DNA of 64,000 bases from Onchidella celtica (Eukaryota; Mollusca; Gastropoda; Systellommatophora; Onchidiidae), in NCBI GenBank assembly GCA_963931925.1, contig OZ007582.1:35957336-36021335 (forward strand), written 5' to 3'. Both the position numbers and the translations under genes were made by a program. The notes beneath the pieces were generated by a model. It was not told the DNA's origin, did not search any database, and saw nothing but the letters and a program-made list of their open reading frames with translations. Shown here in pieces: positions 11,897-21,845 of this stretch (positions are counted from its first letter, which is position 1; each line of letters opens with the position of its first letter).

Positions 11897-12420
11897 CCTC
11901 TATCTGAGTGTCTTTTATCTAAATGTTCTTTTTTTTTTAATCTGAATGTCTTCTATCTGATTGTCCTCTATCTAAATGTCTTCTATCTAAATGTTTTCTA
12001 TCTGAATGTCTTCTATCAGAATGTCTTCTGTCTGAATGTCTTCTATCTGAATGTCTTCTATCTGAACGTCTTCTATCTGAATGTCTCCTATCTAAAGTTT
12101 TTCTATCTGAATGTCTTCTGTCTGAATGTTTTCTATCTGAATGTTTTCTATCTGAATGTTTTCTATCTGAATGTCTTCTATCTGAATGTTTTCTATCTGA
12201 ATGTTTTCTATCTGAATGTCTTCTATCTGGATGTTTTCTATCTGAACGTCTTCTATCTGAATGTCTTCTATCTGAATGTTTTCTATCTGAACGTTTTCTA
12301 TCTGAATGTCTTCTATAGAGATCTGAAGGTCTTCTATCTGAATGTCTTCTATCTGAATGTCTTCTATCTGAATGTCTTCTGTCTGAATATCTTCTATCTG
12401 AATGTCTTTTATCTAGAGAG
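11897..12420 (+). repeat. 15-bp minisatellite (TTCTATCTGAATGTC)n
   Basis: About 34 head-to-tail 15-bp units with the consensus TTCTATCTGAATGTC. Variants have TTTT for CTTC, AAC for AAT, or CTAA for CTGA. Because 15 is divisible by three and the unit has no stop in this frame, the array is open and would encode repeats of FYLNV. The reading frame entering it is only CT-repeat translation and there is no splice or start evidence, so I treat it as non-coding. Confidence 0.92.
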
Positions 12421-12444
12421 ATCTTTCTACAGTCATTCAGCCCC

Positions 12445-12548
12445 GAGCGAAGCTAGTAAAAAGGCACCGGACAGATGGGAAATGTAGGCCCCCCATTTCG
12501 CACTGCTCATGGAATATTTAAGTAATTAGTGCTAAATAATTATGCTAT
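12445..12548. repeat. Interspersed repeat fragment, pair of 5336
   Basis: Shares GATGGGAAATGTAGG, CACTGCTCAT and AGTGCTAAATA...TTATGCTAT with 5336-5465. It directly follows the 15-bp minisatellite, so the minisatellite may have expanded at the element edge. Confidence 0.45.
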
Positions 12549-12671
12549 TCATTTATCTATATTTCATTTGTATCAATATTTTTATGGATCCTCTTTAAAA
12601 TATGAATATTTTGTGCCAGAAAATTCCATTTTTACTCTTTTCACAATCTAAATGTATTCCTTCACTGTGGT

Positions 12672-12718
12672 AGATCTTTATTTAGGAAGGATCGCTGCCT
12701 TTAGCATTTACACCTCAA
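12672..12718 (-). mobile_element. SINE tail-B fragment
   Basis: CTTTATTTAGGAAGGATCG then CTGCCTTTAGCATTTACACC. This matches the 3' tail of the SINEs at 20888 and 60831 (there AGGTGTAAATGTC...CTCCTAAAATAAAGACC on the element strand). Head and body are absent. Confidence 0.55.
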
Positions 12719-12943
12719 AGTATTCCTTACAAAAGCTCCCATTCCTTTATCTCCAACACTGCCAGGGGCCGCCCCCCCCCCCCCCCGTATGTATTTCCAC
12801 CCTGATCTCCTAATGTTTAACGGGCCGAGAATACACGTTTAAACTAGAACAGAGGTTTTCAACATTTTTAACCGGGTTAGCCCGTGCAAAAGGTCGGATC
12901 AGCACTTGGGCCTCCTTCCCACCCACGGGTCACAGTAGATAAC

Positions 12944-13066
12944 TAAAGCTGAGATTTTATATGTATGGAAACGCCAAATCCGCACACATGGAAACACGTT
13001 TTCTTTTTACTACTTGATGGATTTTTGCCATTGCCGTTTCCGTACATATGAAAGTCCAGCTTTAAT
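12944..13066 (+). mobile_element. M6-family MITE, internally deleted copy
   Basis: Starts AAAGCTGAGATTTTATATG, then GGAAACGCC, and ends CCGTTTCCGTACATATG then CCAGCTTTA. The shared block CTACTTGATGGATTTTTG is present, but the left interior of the 7416 and 37546 copies is missing. Confidence 0.6.
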
Positions 13067-13129
13067 AGAACTTCTCCGCGTTAATTTATCCTCTCCCTCT
13101 GTGTTTCTCTCTAGCTTTCTCACACTGTG

Positions 13130-13388
13130 TATACATGTGTGTGTGTGTGTGTGTGAGTGTGTGTATGTGTCCATATGTCTGGCTTTGACTTTGTTTGTCT
13201 GTCTGTCTCTCTTTCTTTCTGTGTACGAGTGTTTGGGTTTGTATGTGTATGCCTGTCTGTCTATCTATCTGTCTGTTTGTCTCTGTCTGTGTACGTGTGT
13301 TGGTATATGTATAGCTGTCTGTCTGTCTGTCTGTCTGTCTCTATCTGTGTGTGTTTGTGTCTGCCTCTCTGTATCTGTCTGTCCCTAG

Positions 13389-13436
<48 letters not shown>

Positions 13437-13534
13437 TACTCTCATATACTCACGAACGAGGATAGAGAGAGAGAGCGCGCGCGAAAGAGAGAAAGAGAGA
13501 AAAAGAAATAGAGATAGAGAAAGAGAAAGAGAGA

Positions 13535-13580
<46 letters not shown>

Positions 13581-13590
13581 AAGGTCGGTG
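13130..13590. repeat. TG, TCTG, CT and GA microsatellite cluster
   Basis: Consecutive tracts: (GT)n near 13136-13155, TCTG-rich to about 13390, a CT run (about 13392-13434), then after about 30 bp a GA-rich run (about 13463-13585). The CT and GA runs are mutually complementary and could pair as a hairpin. Confidence 0.92.
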
Positions 13591-14324
13591 TGGGAGATGG
13601 TGAGAGGTATTTTGTTATTATTTTTGTTTGTTGTGACCCTCCTCTCCCCTGCCCCAGAAAAATGTCTTGGAGACCCCTCACCCCCACCCCACCCCTCCCT
13701 CTCACCTTGGAGCCCTGCATCACCAGGTTGAATACACCTAAAGCAGAAGCAGACGTACAGCTCTGTGTGGACGATAAAGAGGCCGTGACAGATTCCAGTT
13801 AATGCCGAGCCGTGTCGAGGTTATCTCACTTAGAGATAGGCAGATCATTTTCCCCTTATAACATCCTGTACCACGGGAAGTGCAAAAGTTCTACAGTTCT
13901 ACTGGCTATGAGGCGTCAGAACGGCGCACGCTGATTGGATAATGAATGAGAGGTTTACCACAGAGTAGCTTGTATATGCGGAGAGGAATAACTATTGGTC
14001 GATTTTGCACTGTAGACTCAAGGGTCTCTGCGAAGCCACTGCTACCATGGACCGAAAAGTAGGTCGCGGCGGTAAACAAAGTACGTTTGTACGTTTCCAT
14101 TGGGAGAAAGAGCTTACCGACGGCTCTAAATAGTTCCAGTAAAACCCAAAGATATGAACAACCTACAGTACGTAGCTTTACACATACTCTGTGGTGCAGA
14201 CAGCCTTTTCCAATGGCTCAAAATAGTTTCAGTCAATGACAAAATAATTATGAACAAATAATCACAATAAATAGATTCCACACATTGTATGTTGCAGACA
14301 TTATGGTTGCTCTAAAATAGTTAA

Positions 14325-14795
14325 CCCTTTGACTACTGATGCTGTGAAGCTAGATTTTCTCAAATCCAATTTATTATTGAGATCCACTTATTTCAGTTAC
14401 TTTAAGTGGTGAATAAGAATCTAAATCAGGCTGTTGATCTGTATTTAAAGATAAGATAAGATAAGATATAACGTTATTATCCTGTTTCCAGGAAATTTGT
14501 TGTCACAGCATCAGCAACAGTACAAATACAATATCTAAGACCTCCAGGTCTTTAACGCATACCGCACACTGCTCACACAGCATTACCAACTTGTAAGAAC
14601 ATTGCTCATACACACGCACTGTAAGAACAGTCCATTAGGAAAAAACTAACAACAGCATACCACATCAGGAACACTGCTACTTCGAATTGCGGATGGCAAA
14701 AAAAGATTGTCTATAGCTAGTAATGGAAAAACAAAACCTATATCTGGCGGAGCAGTAAAGAGTTAACAACAAGTGGCGTTTCAGTACTGAACGGG
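14325..14795. mobile_element. TTAA-flanked MITE (piggyBac-like), nested in M1
   Basis: 471 bp bounded by TTAA at 14321-14324 and TTAA at 14796-14799. The left end is CCCTTTGACTACTGATGC; the right end, reverse complemented, is CCCGTTCAGTACTGAAACG. TTAA target duplication and CCC termini are the established signature of piggyBac elements. Joining the flanks restores the interrupted M1 module, which supports a real insertion. No transposase frame, so non-autonomous. Confidence 0.7.
14451..14640 (-). mobile_element. LINE-type 3' end, minus strand, (TTATC)n tail
   Basis: AAGATAAGATAAGATA, then CGTTATTATCCTGTTTCC and AGGAAATTTGTTGTC. On the minus strand this gives AGGATAATAAAG-type sequence ending in TTATC repeats, the form seen at LINE 3' ends. 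It aligns over about 170 bp with 57951-58120. No reverse transcriptase is attached, so it is 5' truncated. Confidence 0.6.
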
Positions 14796-15121
14796 TTAAA
14801 ATGAAGACAAAAATATGAACAGATCCCAATGAGTAGATCCTCATGCTCTCTTTCGTGCAGACAGCCCAGTCTCTTTGATCTCTTTTCAATCAACCCATAA
14901 ATATGAAGAAGCCACAGCGAGTAGATCGACACATTCTCATTGGTGCAGACAGCGTTTTCCAATGCTAAGTTTGTTGTCAAAATAGGTAAATTTATTTCCT
15001 TTTGGAGAATTTTGAACAATGTTGACCACTGGAATCTGTCGTTCTATATGTAGGCGCAAAGTGGCCCTTATCGTACTGCCGTGCCGTTCAACCCGAACAC
15101 AAACTCAAACCTTCTACAAAT

Positions 15122-15297
15122 ATTATAAATTTATTATTATTATTATTATTATTACTGTGATTACTATTGTTATATTATTATATAATTTTTTATAATCATT
15201 ATCATTATTATCTTATTATGTAATTATTATCTTATCATTATTCTATATTGCTGTTCTTTTTGTTGTTGTTATTGTTATTGTTGTTGTTGTTGTTGTT
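15122..15297. repeat. (ATT)n / (GTT)n low-complexity tract
   Basis: Imperfect TTA repeats (15122-15240) followed by TTG/GTT repeats (about 15255-15297). On the minus strand the second part is a CAA tail directly after the antisense coding-like block at 15312, so it may be that block's 3' tail. Confidence 0.75.
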
Positions 15298-15311
15298 TTT
15301 CTGGTCACCTG

Positions 15312-15632
15312 TTATAGTTCAGTGAATGGGTTAGCATTTTCACCTTCTTTAATCAATCTGGCCTGGATATCGTGACACAGAGCATCCACCAGTATTGGTG
15401 TTCTTTGGTTTGGGTCTTTCACCCTAGTCAGTTGGGACTGCGAGGCTGTGGTGTAGCCTACAGGCAGCCGGTCAGGCAATACGACTGTCCCTCTGGCATC
15501 CTCCTGCACCTGGATACATTTCCAGTCGTCTTGACCCTGTCTTGCCACTTGGATAAGTTGTGTCCAGGCGAGAGAGTGAGTCTGATGTTTGCGCAGCTCT
15601 TTCTCACTAAAAACAAATTCTTTGCGCCAGTC
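15312..15632 (-). pseudogene. Unidentified coding-like block beside the LINE, minus strand
   Basis: A minus-strand frame of about 107 codons runs from a stop at 15633-15635 to a stop at 15312-15314. It has protein-like composition, with segments such as WRKEFVFSEKELRKHQ, QDDWKCIQVQEDARG and DALCHDIQARLIKEGE, and no low complexity. The same frame continues upstream of the internal stop to beyond 15700, so a longer protein broken by one nonsense codon is possible. It has no ATG of its own and is followed by CAA repeats, as in retroelement 3' ends. I do not recognise it. It may be a 5'-truncated element or an antisense frame of the LINE 5' region. Confidence 0.35.
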
Positions 15633-15699
15633 TTAACACTCACCTCGTCTTCTTTCATCTTTGCGTTCGTCTTCTTTCCTCTCAAAATTCCAACGGCGA

Positions 15700-18600
15700 T
15701 GGGCGAGTGCGGTGGCAGCAGGTTTGGATAGACTGGAAGCTGTTAGCACAGACCTACACGTTGGTGGCTGTGGGCTATGGTCGCTTCATCGTCGATTGAA
15801 GTGGAGGCGTGGGGAGGCAGCACCCACAGTAGCTGAGCAGCCTTATTTAAGGATAGCACTGCTCACCTCAACTGAGGAAGGGGCTAGAAAAGGTGCCCTA
15901 AAGAAAGCCCACTTCACATCACCCTGACTGGTATACCGCGACCAGTGGGGATCCCTTTTTGCGGTCGAAACAAAAAGAAATTCAGCTTACCCAGGCTAGG
16001 AGCCTGGAATATACCCACACTACAGGACAACTCAAACAACCCGGAAAGACGCACTGCACTTATTGCCATTGAGCTCAGCAGGTACAACCTGGACATAGTG
16101 GCACTCAGTGAGACCAGACTCCCTGATAGTGGCCAACTCAAAGAGCTCAGTGGTGGATACACCTTCTTCTGGAAAGGCAAGGGTGCAGTCGAACCGAGAC
16201 AGCATGGTGTTGGGTTTGCAATTAAAAATGACCTTGTCAGAAACTTGCAGTCCATGCCAATTGAAATAAATGACAGGCTAATGACACTCAGGATCCCAGT
16301 TGGGAAAAGCCAGTCAGCCACCCTCATTAGCGCATATGCGCCCACCATGACAAACCCAGATGAAGCCAAAGACAAGTTCTATTCTGATCTAGAATCTGTC
16401 ATATGCTCTGTCCCGGCAGCTGATAAGCTGATTCTCTTGGGGGACTTCAATGCTAGGGTTGGCTCCGAAATCTCAGCGTGGCCAAATGTTTTGGGCCCTC
16501 ATGGAGTTGGTTCATGCAATAACAATGGGTTGCGCTTACTTACTTTGTGCGCTGAATTTGGCCTGTTCATTACCAACACAAATTTTAGTCTCCCCGTGAG
16601 AAACAGAACGTCATGGATGCATCCCCGCTCAAAGCATTGGCATCTCATAGACTATGTCATTGTGAGGAAGACTGACAGAAAGGATGTCCTTGTAACAAAG
16701 GCGATGTGTGGTGCCGAGTGTGGAACTGACCACAGACTCATTGTTTGCAAGCTCAGACTAACATTGAGGCGCAATAGACGCCCTCAAGGGAAAGCGCCAC
16801 CTAAACGCCTAAATGTTTCAAAACTCTGCTCAGCTGAGAAACAGAGCGAGCTCTCATCAGAACTCTCCTCAAAATTGGATTGCGTGACTTTTGACCCTGA
16901 GAACATTGAACAGAGCTGGACTGACCTAAATACGACTGTACACTCTTGCGCCAGCAGCACAGTTGGTTTTCCTGTCCGCAAGCACCAGGACTGGTTCAAT
17001 GATAATGATAATGAAATCAAAGTGCTCATCAAAGAAAAAAATAGTCTCATCCAAGCTCACTGCAGTGACCCCTCTTCCACAGCAAAAGCTGATGCACTGC
17101 GTGCATGTAAGGGTGTACTCCAGAAGAAGCTGAGGAAAATGAAAAATGACTGGCTTGAAGAGCGAGTAAGAGAAACTCAGAAATATGCCGACACAAACAA
17201 CACTAGAAAGTTCTTTGAGAGCCTCCGAGCTGTGTTTGGACCATCCCGCTCTGGCACTACGCCACTTCTTGCGTCAGGTGGTTCAACACGCATTGTTGAA
17301 TTGAATGCCATAATTCAGCGTTGGGCAGAACATTTCGGAGGTGTGCTAAATCGGCCATCAAATATAAATACTGAGTCCATTGACCACCTCCCTCAGACTC
17401 CTATTAATGCAGCTCTTGCCAAGCCATTCACAGCAAATGAGACCCGAACTGCCACAAATCAGATGTCATTTAACAAATCACCAGGCATGGATTCAATTCC
17501 TGCTGAGGTGTATGCCTTCGGTGGAGAAAAGCTTATTGAAAGGTTGACCGAGTTGTTCAATCATATGTTGAAAGCAGGGAAGCTGCCACAGGACTTCAAA
17601 GATGCTTCAATCATCCATCTGTACAAAAACAAAGGGGACAGCCAAGTCTGTGACAACCATCGGGGAATCTCTCTACTTTCAATTGCTGGCAAAATATTGG
17701 CAAGAATGCTTCTGAATCGCCTTCTTGATCACCTCTCGTCAAATGACTTGCTTCCCGAGAGCCAATGTGGCTTTCGTAAAGAGAGGGGAACGGCGGATAT
17801 GATTTTTGCTGCCAGACAGATTCAGGAAAAATGCATGGAACAAAATAAAGCGCTGTATATCACATTTGTTGACCTCACAAAAGCATTTGACACAGTGTGT
17901 CGTGAAGGCCTCTGGAAAATCTTGGCGAAGTTTGGGTGTCCACCCGAATTCATCACAATAGTGCGCCAGTTTCATGATGGCATGCAAGCTGCAGTCAAAA
18001 GCAACGGCAGTGTTTCAGAGCCCTTTGCTGTCACAAATGGGGTAAAACAGGGTTGTGTCTTAGCCCCAACTCTGTTCAGCATCATGTTCTCTGCAATGCT
18101 ACAAGAAGCCTTTAGCTCTCCTCCTCAAGGGGTAAGCATCAAGTACCGAACTGATGGCAGTCTATTCAACCTCAGGAGACTTCAGGCAAAAACCAAAACC
18201 AAAAGTAATCAAGCCTGTGACCTACTATTTGCTGATGATTGTGCACTTCTGGCACACGATGAGGATAGCATGCAAAGCTGTGTTGATAAGTTCTCTAGTG
18301 CCTGTGACAACTTTGGCCTCACAAAGCACAAAGAAGACGGAAGTGCTCCATCAGCCTACTCCAGACGACAAGTACCCTGTGACCCCAAATATCAAAATCC
18401 ATGACAGTCTTCTGAAGGTGTCGGAGAACTTCACCTATCTTGGCAGTACACTGTCTTCCGCGGCTCGTGTTGATACTGAAATTCTCTCAAGAATCAGCAA
18501 AGCCAGCTCTGCACTTGGCAGGCTTCGAAAGAGAGTATGGAATGTCGCCGGCATTTGCACAGACACTATGCTGAAAGTGTACAATGCTGTGGTCCTTCCC

Positions 18601-19325
18601 ACCCTACTCTATGGGGCTGAAACCTGGACAGTGTACCAATCGCATGCCAGAAAGCTAAATCACTTTCATCTGGCCTGCCTTAGAAAGATCCTAAGGATCA
18701 AATGGCAGGATAAAATTCCAGACACTGAGGTCCTCAATTGTGCCAAGGAATTGAGCATCTTCTGCCACCTGAAAAAAATTCAGCTACGTTGGGCAGGACA
18801 TGTTGTCAGAATGCCCGACTCCAAACTCCCTAAGCAAATCTTCTTCTCTGAGCTCTCCAATGGAACGAGGAATGTTGGGGCCCCAAAGAGACGTTACAAA
18901 GACACTCTCAAGCAATCACTGAAGGCCTTTGCCATTGATGTGAGTGAGTGGGAAAAGCTCTCGCTTGATCGTGCAAATTGGAGGGCGGCCCTTACCAGAG
19001 GCAGCAAAGCATGGGAAGCTGACAGAGTCCAGCAGGCTATCAAAAAAAGAGAACTGCGCAAGAAAAGGCCCAGTGGTACTGAACCAACGGAGCACTCTTG
19101 TCATTTATGCGGAATGGTCTGCAGGGCAAAAATAGGACTTATCAGTCACATGAGAAGCCATAAGTCATGAAAGAACAGTCTTTCCATTCTGTCCTCTGTG
19201 TCCTTTAGTTCTCTTTATTGTCCATGTGTTGAAATTCTCAACAATTTCTGTTCTTTATTCCTCTGGTGTTGTTAAGGTCATCATCATACCTGATGGACGA
19301 ACTATTATTATAATCAATGGTTCAG
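15700..19325 (+). mobile_element. Non-LTR retrotransposon (RTE-like LINE), nearly full length
   Basis: One element with a possible GC-rich 5' untranslated part (about 15700-15944), an endonuclease-reverse transcriptase frame (15945-19170) and a short 3' region ending near an ATTATTATAAT stretch (about 19300-19325). A single endonuclease plus reverse transcriptase polyprotein of about 3.2 kb with a short 3' UTR fits the RTE group best, but the clade is an inference. No poly(A) tail or clear target-site duplication was found, so both boundaries are approximate. It is the only autonomous-type element in the window. Confidence 0.75.
15945..19170 (+). pseudogene. LINE endonuclease-reverse transcriptase ORF, frameshifted
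   Basis: An apurinic-type endonuclease domain comes first: AWNIPTLQDN near residue 20, SETRLPDSG, LGDFNARVG (about 16438) and TDHRL (about 16725). A reverse transcriptase follows: NKSPGMDSIPAEVY, NHRGISLLS, QCGFRKERGTADMI, FVDLTKAFDTV, NGVKQGCVLAPTLFS and the catalytic FADD (about 18229). Near 18322-18332, after FGLT, the frame shifts by a net -2 or +1. It continues in the frame open from 18154 through TEVLHQPTPDD, FTYLGSTLSS, LLYGAETWT and RWAGHVVRMP to a C-terminal C2H2 finger (C-x2-C-x12-H-x3-H, about 19096-19160). The family copies its RNA into DNA at a nicked target site. Apart from the shift the frame is clean, so inactivation is recent. The first ATG is assumed as start. Confidence 0.88.
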
Positions 19326-19796
19326 TAAATATATAACTTTCTTGGTTCAGTTACGAGTCACGTAAGATTGCACCAAAATCATCTTCCAATGTTCGAAAGT
19401 GACAGTTCTTTACTTTGATGCTTACCGAGCAATTGCGTGCTGGGTGTGCGATGCGAGCGAAGTTCAGTCGAGCCTTGGATGACTCATCGCTGAAGATTTC
19501 CTTTGATACTTTTACACCTCGCCGACCACCTCATCCAACTCGTGACCGAAACACGGAATTCGTTGCGAATTTACACGTACTTGCTCTCGCTCTGCTAGAA
19601 ATAAATGTGTGAAAGTAGAGCCTGTGTGCCCCCACCCCCACCCCTCCCCCATGCCCACTTTTACAGCGGCACGCGCATTCTACCTTACAAGTGATGCCTT
19701 ACCTTTCTTCAACCATGGTCTTAGAGATTTCCATACATCTGCCTGTTTTTTTTTACTTTTGAGTCATTCAACATCCTCCACCCCTCTCTCTGACTC

Positions 19797-19902
<106 letters not shown>

Positions 19903-20014
19903 ACGATAGTGCTGGAGTTTCGTTTACTTTAGCTCTGAAAAATGTAACTCCAAATTCCCCCCTCATTCTTTAAACACATACACACACACATATTTTTATA
20001 CAGAGAGAGATATC

Positions 20015-20200
20015 ACACAGAGTGAGAAAAAGAGAGAGAGAGAGAGAGAAAAACAGAGATAGAGAGAGACAGAGGTAGAGGGAAACAGAGAGACAGAGTG
20101 AGACAGGGAGACAGACAGACAGAGAGACAGTGAGACAGAGAGAGACAGACAAACAGACAGACACAGAGAGAGACAGACTGACAGAGAGAGAGAGGCAGAG
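20015..20200. repeat. GA / ACAG microsatellite
   Basis: GA-rich then ACAGACAG-rich sequence. It is complementary in type to the CT tract 120 bp upstream. The minus-strand open frames over it are Ser/Leu/Val low-complexity peptide. Confidence 0.93.
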
Positions 20201-20334
20201 CCATGGTGATTGTTAACCTTTCGTTTTCTGTTGACTATTTCGGGTCAATAATAATTGTCACGCTAATTCATTTACCGCATGAAACGGTTGCAGTTGTCAG
20301 ATTTTAATGTACCTGGAGTTTACAGGAATCACCA

Positions 20335-20580
20335 AGCTGGTATCCCTATGTCAATCCGACGTATGTTTGTATATGATTTCCATAGGGTTCGCAGGGTTAC
20401 CTAGGGGCAGACTCCCTACATCAAACCTGTGGCAGTGGATCTACGTAGCAACAATGTCCTTCCTATATGCAAATTTGACGCTATTCCAACGCGTAGGATA
20501 TTCGTATGATTGCCGACTGTGGACAGTGTTACGGCATTTGGCACGAAACGGGTCAATCAGAACTGGACAAGTCATGCCAG
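20335..20580. repeat. M7-family interspersed repeat, diverged copy
   Basis: Contains CCCTATGTCAATCCGACGT, CATAGGGTTCGCAGGGTTAC, GATCTACGTAGCAAC and ACGCGTAGGATATTCGTA. These are related to the CCTACGTCAATCCGACG blocks at 41573 and the TACGTCGG blocks at 38150. Alignment is patchy, so the limits are approximate. Confidence 0.4.
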
Positions 20581-20803
20581 CCGATACATCTGACCTTCAT
20601 AAACAAGCAGTAACCCTTGTAATCAAGAATTATGCTGTAATTAAAACTACCCCCATATCAAAGCTTTCCATCCATCATCTTGATATCCCACCCTCAAGTC
20701 TCTCTCTTCCTCTTCCCGTCCGGATCTCTTTTGCAGTAGTTTTCGTACCTCAAAAATCACAGACCCCTGCATAATTTTGCTCATCTTTCGGCTGAATTGA
20801 TTC

Positions 20804-21340
20804 TAAAGCTGTACGGACACGGGAGCGGAAACGTCAAAAACCCCAGAAGTACCGGTAGCGACATAGAAAGAATCTTTTCATATTGATTTAGGTCTTCATT
20901 TTAGCAGGTTCGCTGCCATTGGCATTTACATCTCACTTTTCTTGTTTTTATTTTTCTTGCTTGTTGTCGTTTTAGAATTTTGCCCTGGCAGCGGTCTGTA
21001 CGGCCTGCTCTCCACGATTTCCAGCGGCTAAGGTATCTTTAACCGTGCGAAATGTGCACACGGGCCCTCCTAGTTTTTCTTTCTTATCCGAGTGGACTAG
21101 TTGCTCGATCCTACCTACCATAGGATCAGGGACAGGAAAGCATGAGAAAAATCCCAAAATTTAAAAATGCCTGCACCGACCTGGATTCGAACAGGGTACC
21201 CTTGGCATGAGAGGCGAACATCTTGCCTCTAGACCACCACATGATGACTCCGTACCCATGGAAACGCTCTTGTTTTTTTTAATCACTTCATGACGTCTCA
21301 CTTGCTGATTCCGTTTCCCTACACATGAAACCCAGCTTAG
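20804..21340 (+). mobile_element. M6-family MITE interrupted by a SINE
   Basis: Left part 20804-20887 (AAAGCTGTACGGACACGG, ATAGAAAGAATCTTTTCAT) and right part 21243-21340 (CCGTACCCATGGAAACG, GATTCCGTTTCCCTACACAT, CCCAGCTTA) match the two halves of the intact copy at 37546. The SINE at 20888-21242 sits between them. Target duplication is unclear. Confidence 0.65.
20888..21242 (-). mobile_element. tRNA-derived SINE, tail-B subtype, copy 1
   Basis: The minus strand carries the tRNA-like head at about 21170-21240 (GGTGGTCTAGAGGCAAGA; B box weakened to CTGTTCGAATCC). The body then matches the other copies (CCTGTCCCTGATCCTATGG, CACTCGGATAAGAAAG, CCCGTGTGCAC). The 3' tail is the B type, ending AATGCCAATGGCAGC...AAATGAAGACC. 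This tail is unlike that of the 10643 and 39279 copies. Confidence 0.8.
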
Positions 21341-21530
21341 GCCTAGAAGTGGCACTGGTTGAGTTTGATCAGGTGACCAGTTAGATGACGACATAGCCCG
21401 TGAATCCTCACTACCCAGCCATCTAGTTGGGTTTCATTGAACCTCACTGTTGTAACGTCATCGCCCAACTAGTCAGCCAATCAAAATCGCCCAGTGCACA
21501 CCTAGGCTAATGCCAAATATTGCGACTTCC

Positions 21531-21845
21531 ATCAGAGAGTATGTAGGTGTAGAAAGGTTTCACTACTGGTCGATTTGCACTGCGAGACACTGGAGGCTCC
21601 GCGAAACCACTGTTAGCATGGAGTGGAAAGTAGGTCGCTGCGGTAAACAGCACCCGTTTGTGTATTTCCACGGGACGTAAGAGCTTAAAAACGACTCTAA
21701 ATAGTTTCAGCCAACCCAAAAAATATGAACAAACCACAGTGAACAGATATGCACACTGTCTTTGGTGAAGACGGTCTTTTGCAATTTTTGTTACCGCAGC
21801 GATCTAGTTTCGCGATTTGTCGGAAGTGAGATCTCTCTATAAATT
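21531..21845 (+). mobile_element. M1-family MITE, copy 3
   Basis: Starts ATCAGAGAGTATGTAGGTG. It contains GGTCGATTTGCACTGCGAG, GAGGCTCCGCGAAACCACTG and AGTAGGTCGCTGCGGTAAAC, and ends TACCGCAGCGATCTAG...GAGATCTCTCTATAAATT. The interior module AAATAGTTTCAGCCAACCC is present once. Confidence 0.8.

Larger units (their letters stand above)
13960..15000 (+). mobile_element. M1-family element, expanded copy with tandem interior modules
   Basis: Begins CAGAGTAGCTTGTATATG and contains TTGGTCGATTTTGCACTG and AGTAGGTCGCGGCGGTAAAC, the M1 landmarks. The M1 internal module (AAATAGTTTCAGTCA...ATATGAACAAA...GTGCAGACAG) then repeats about four times with a period near 80 bp (about 14120, 14206, 14797, 14880). 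The tandem series is interrupted by the TTAA-flanked insertion at 14325-14795. No clear right end is visible. Confidence 0.6.

Noticed and set aside
11492..12487. A 331-codon frame containing FYLNV repeats as a gene
   Set aside because: The first part is CT-repeat translation and the rest a 15-bp minisatellite. No homology or splice context supports a protein, though the array is kept as a finding.
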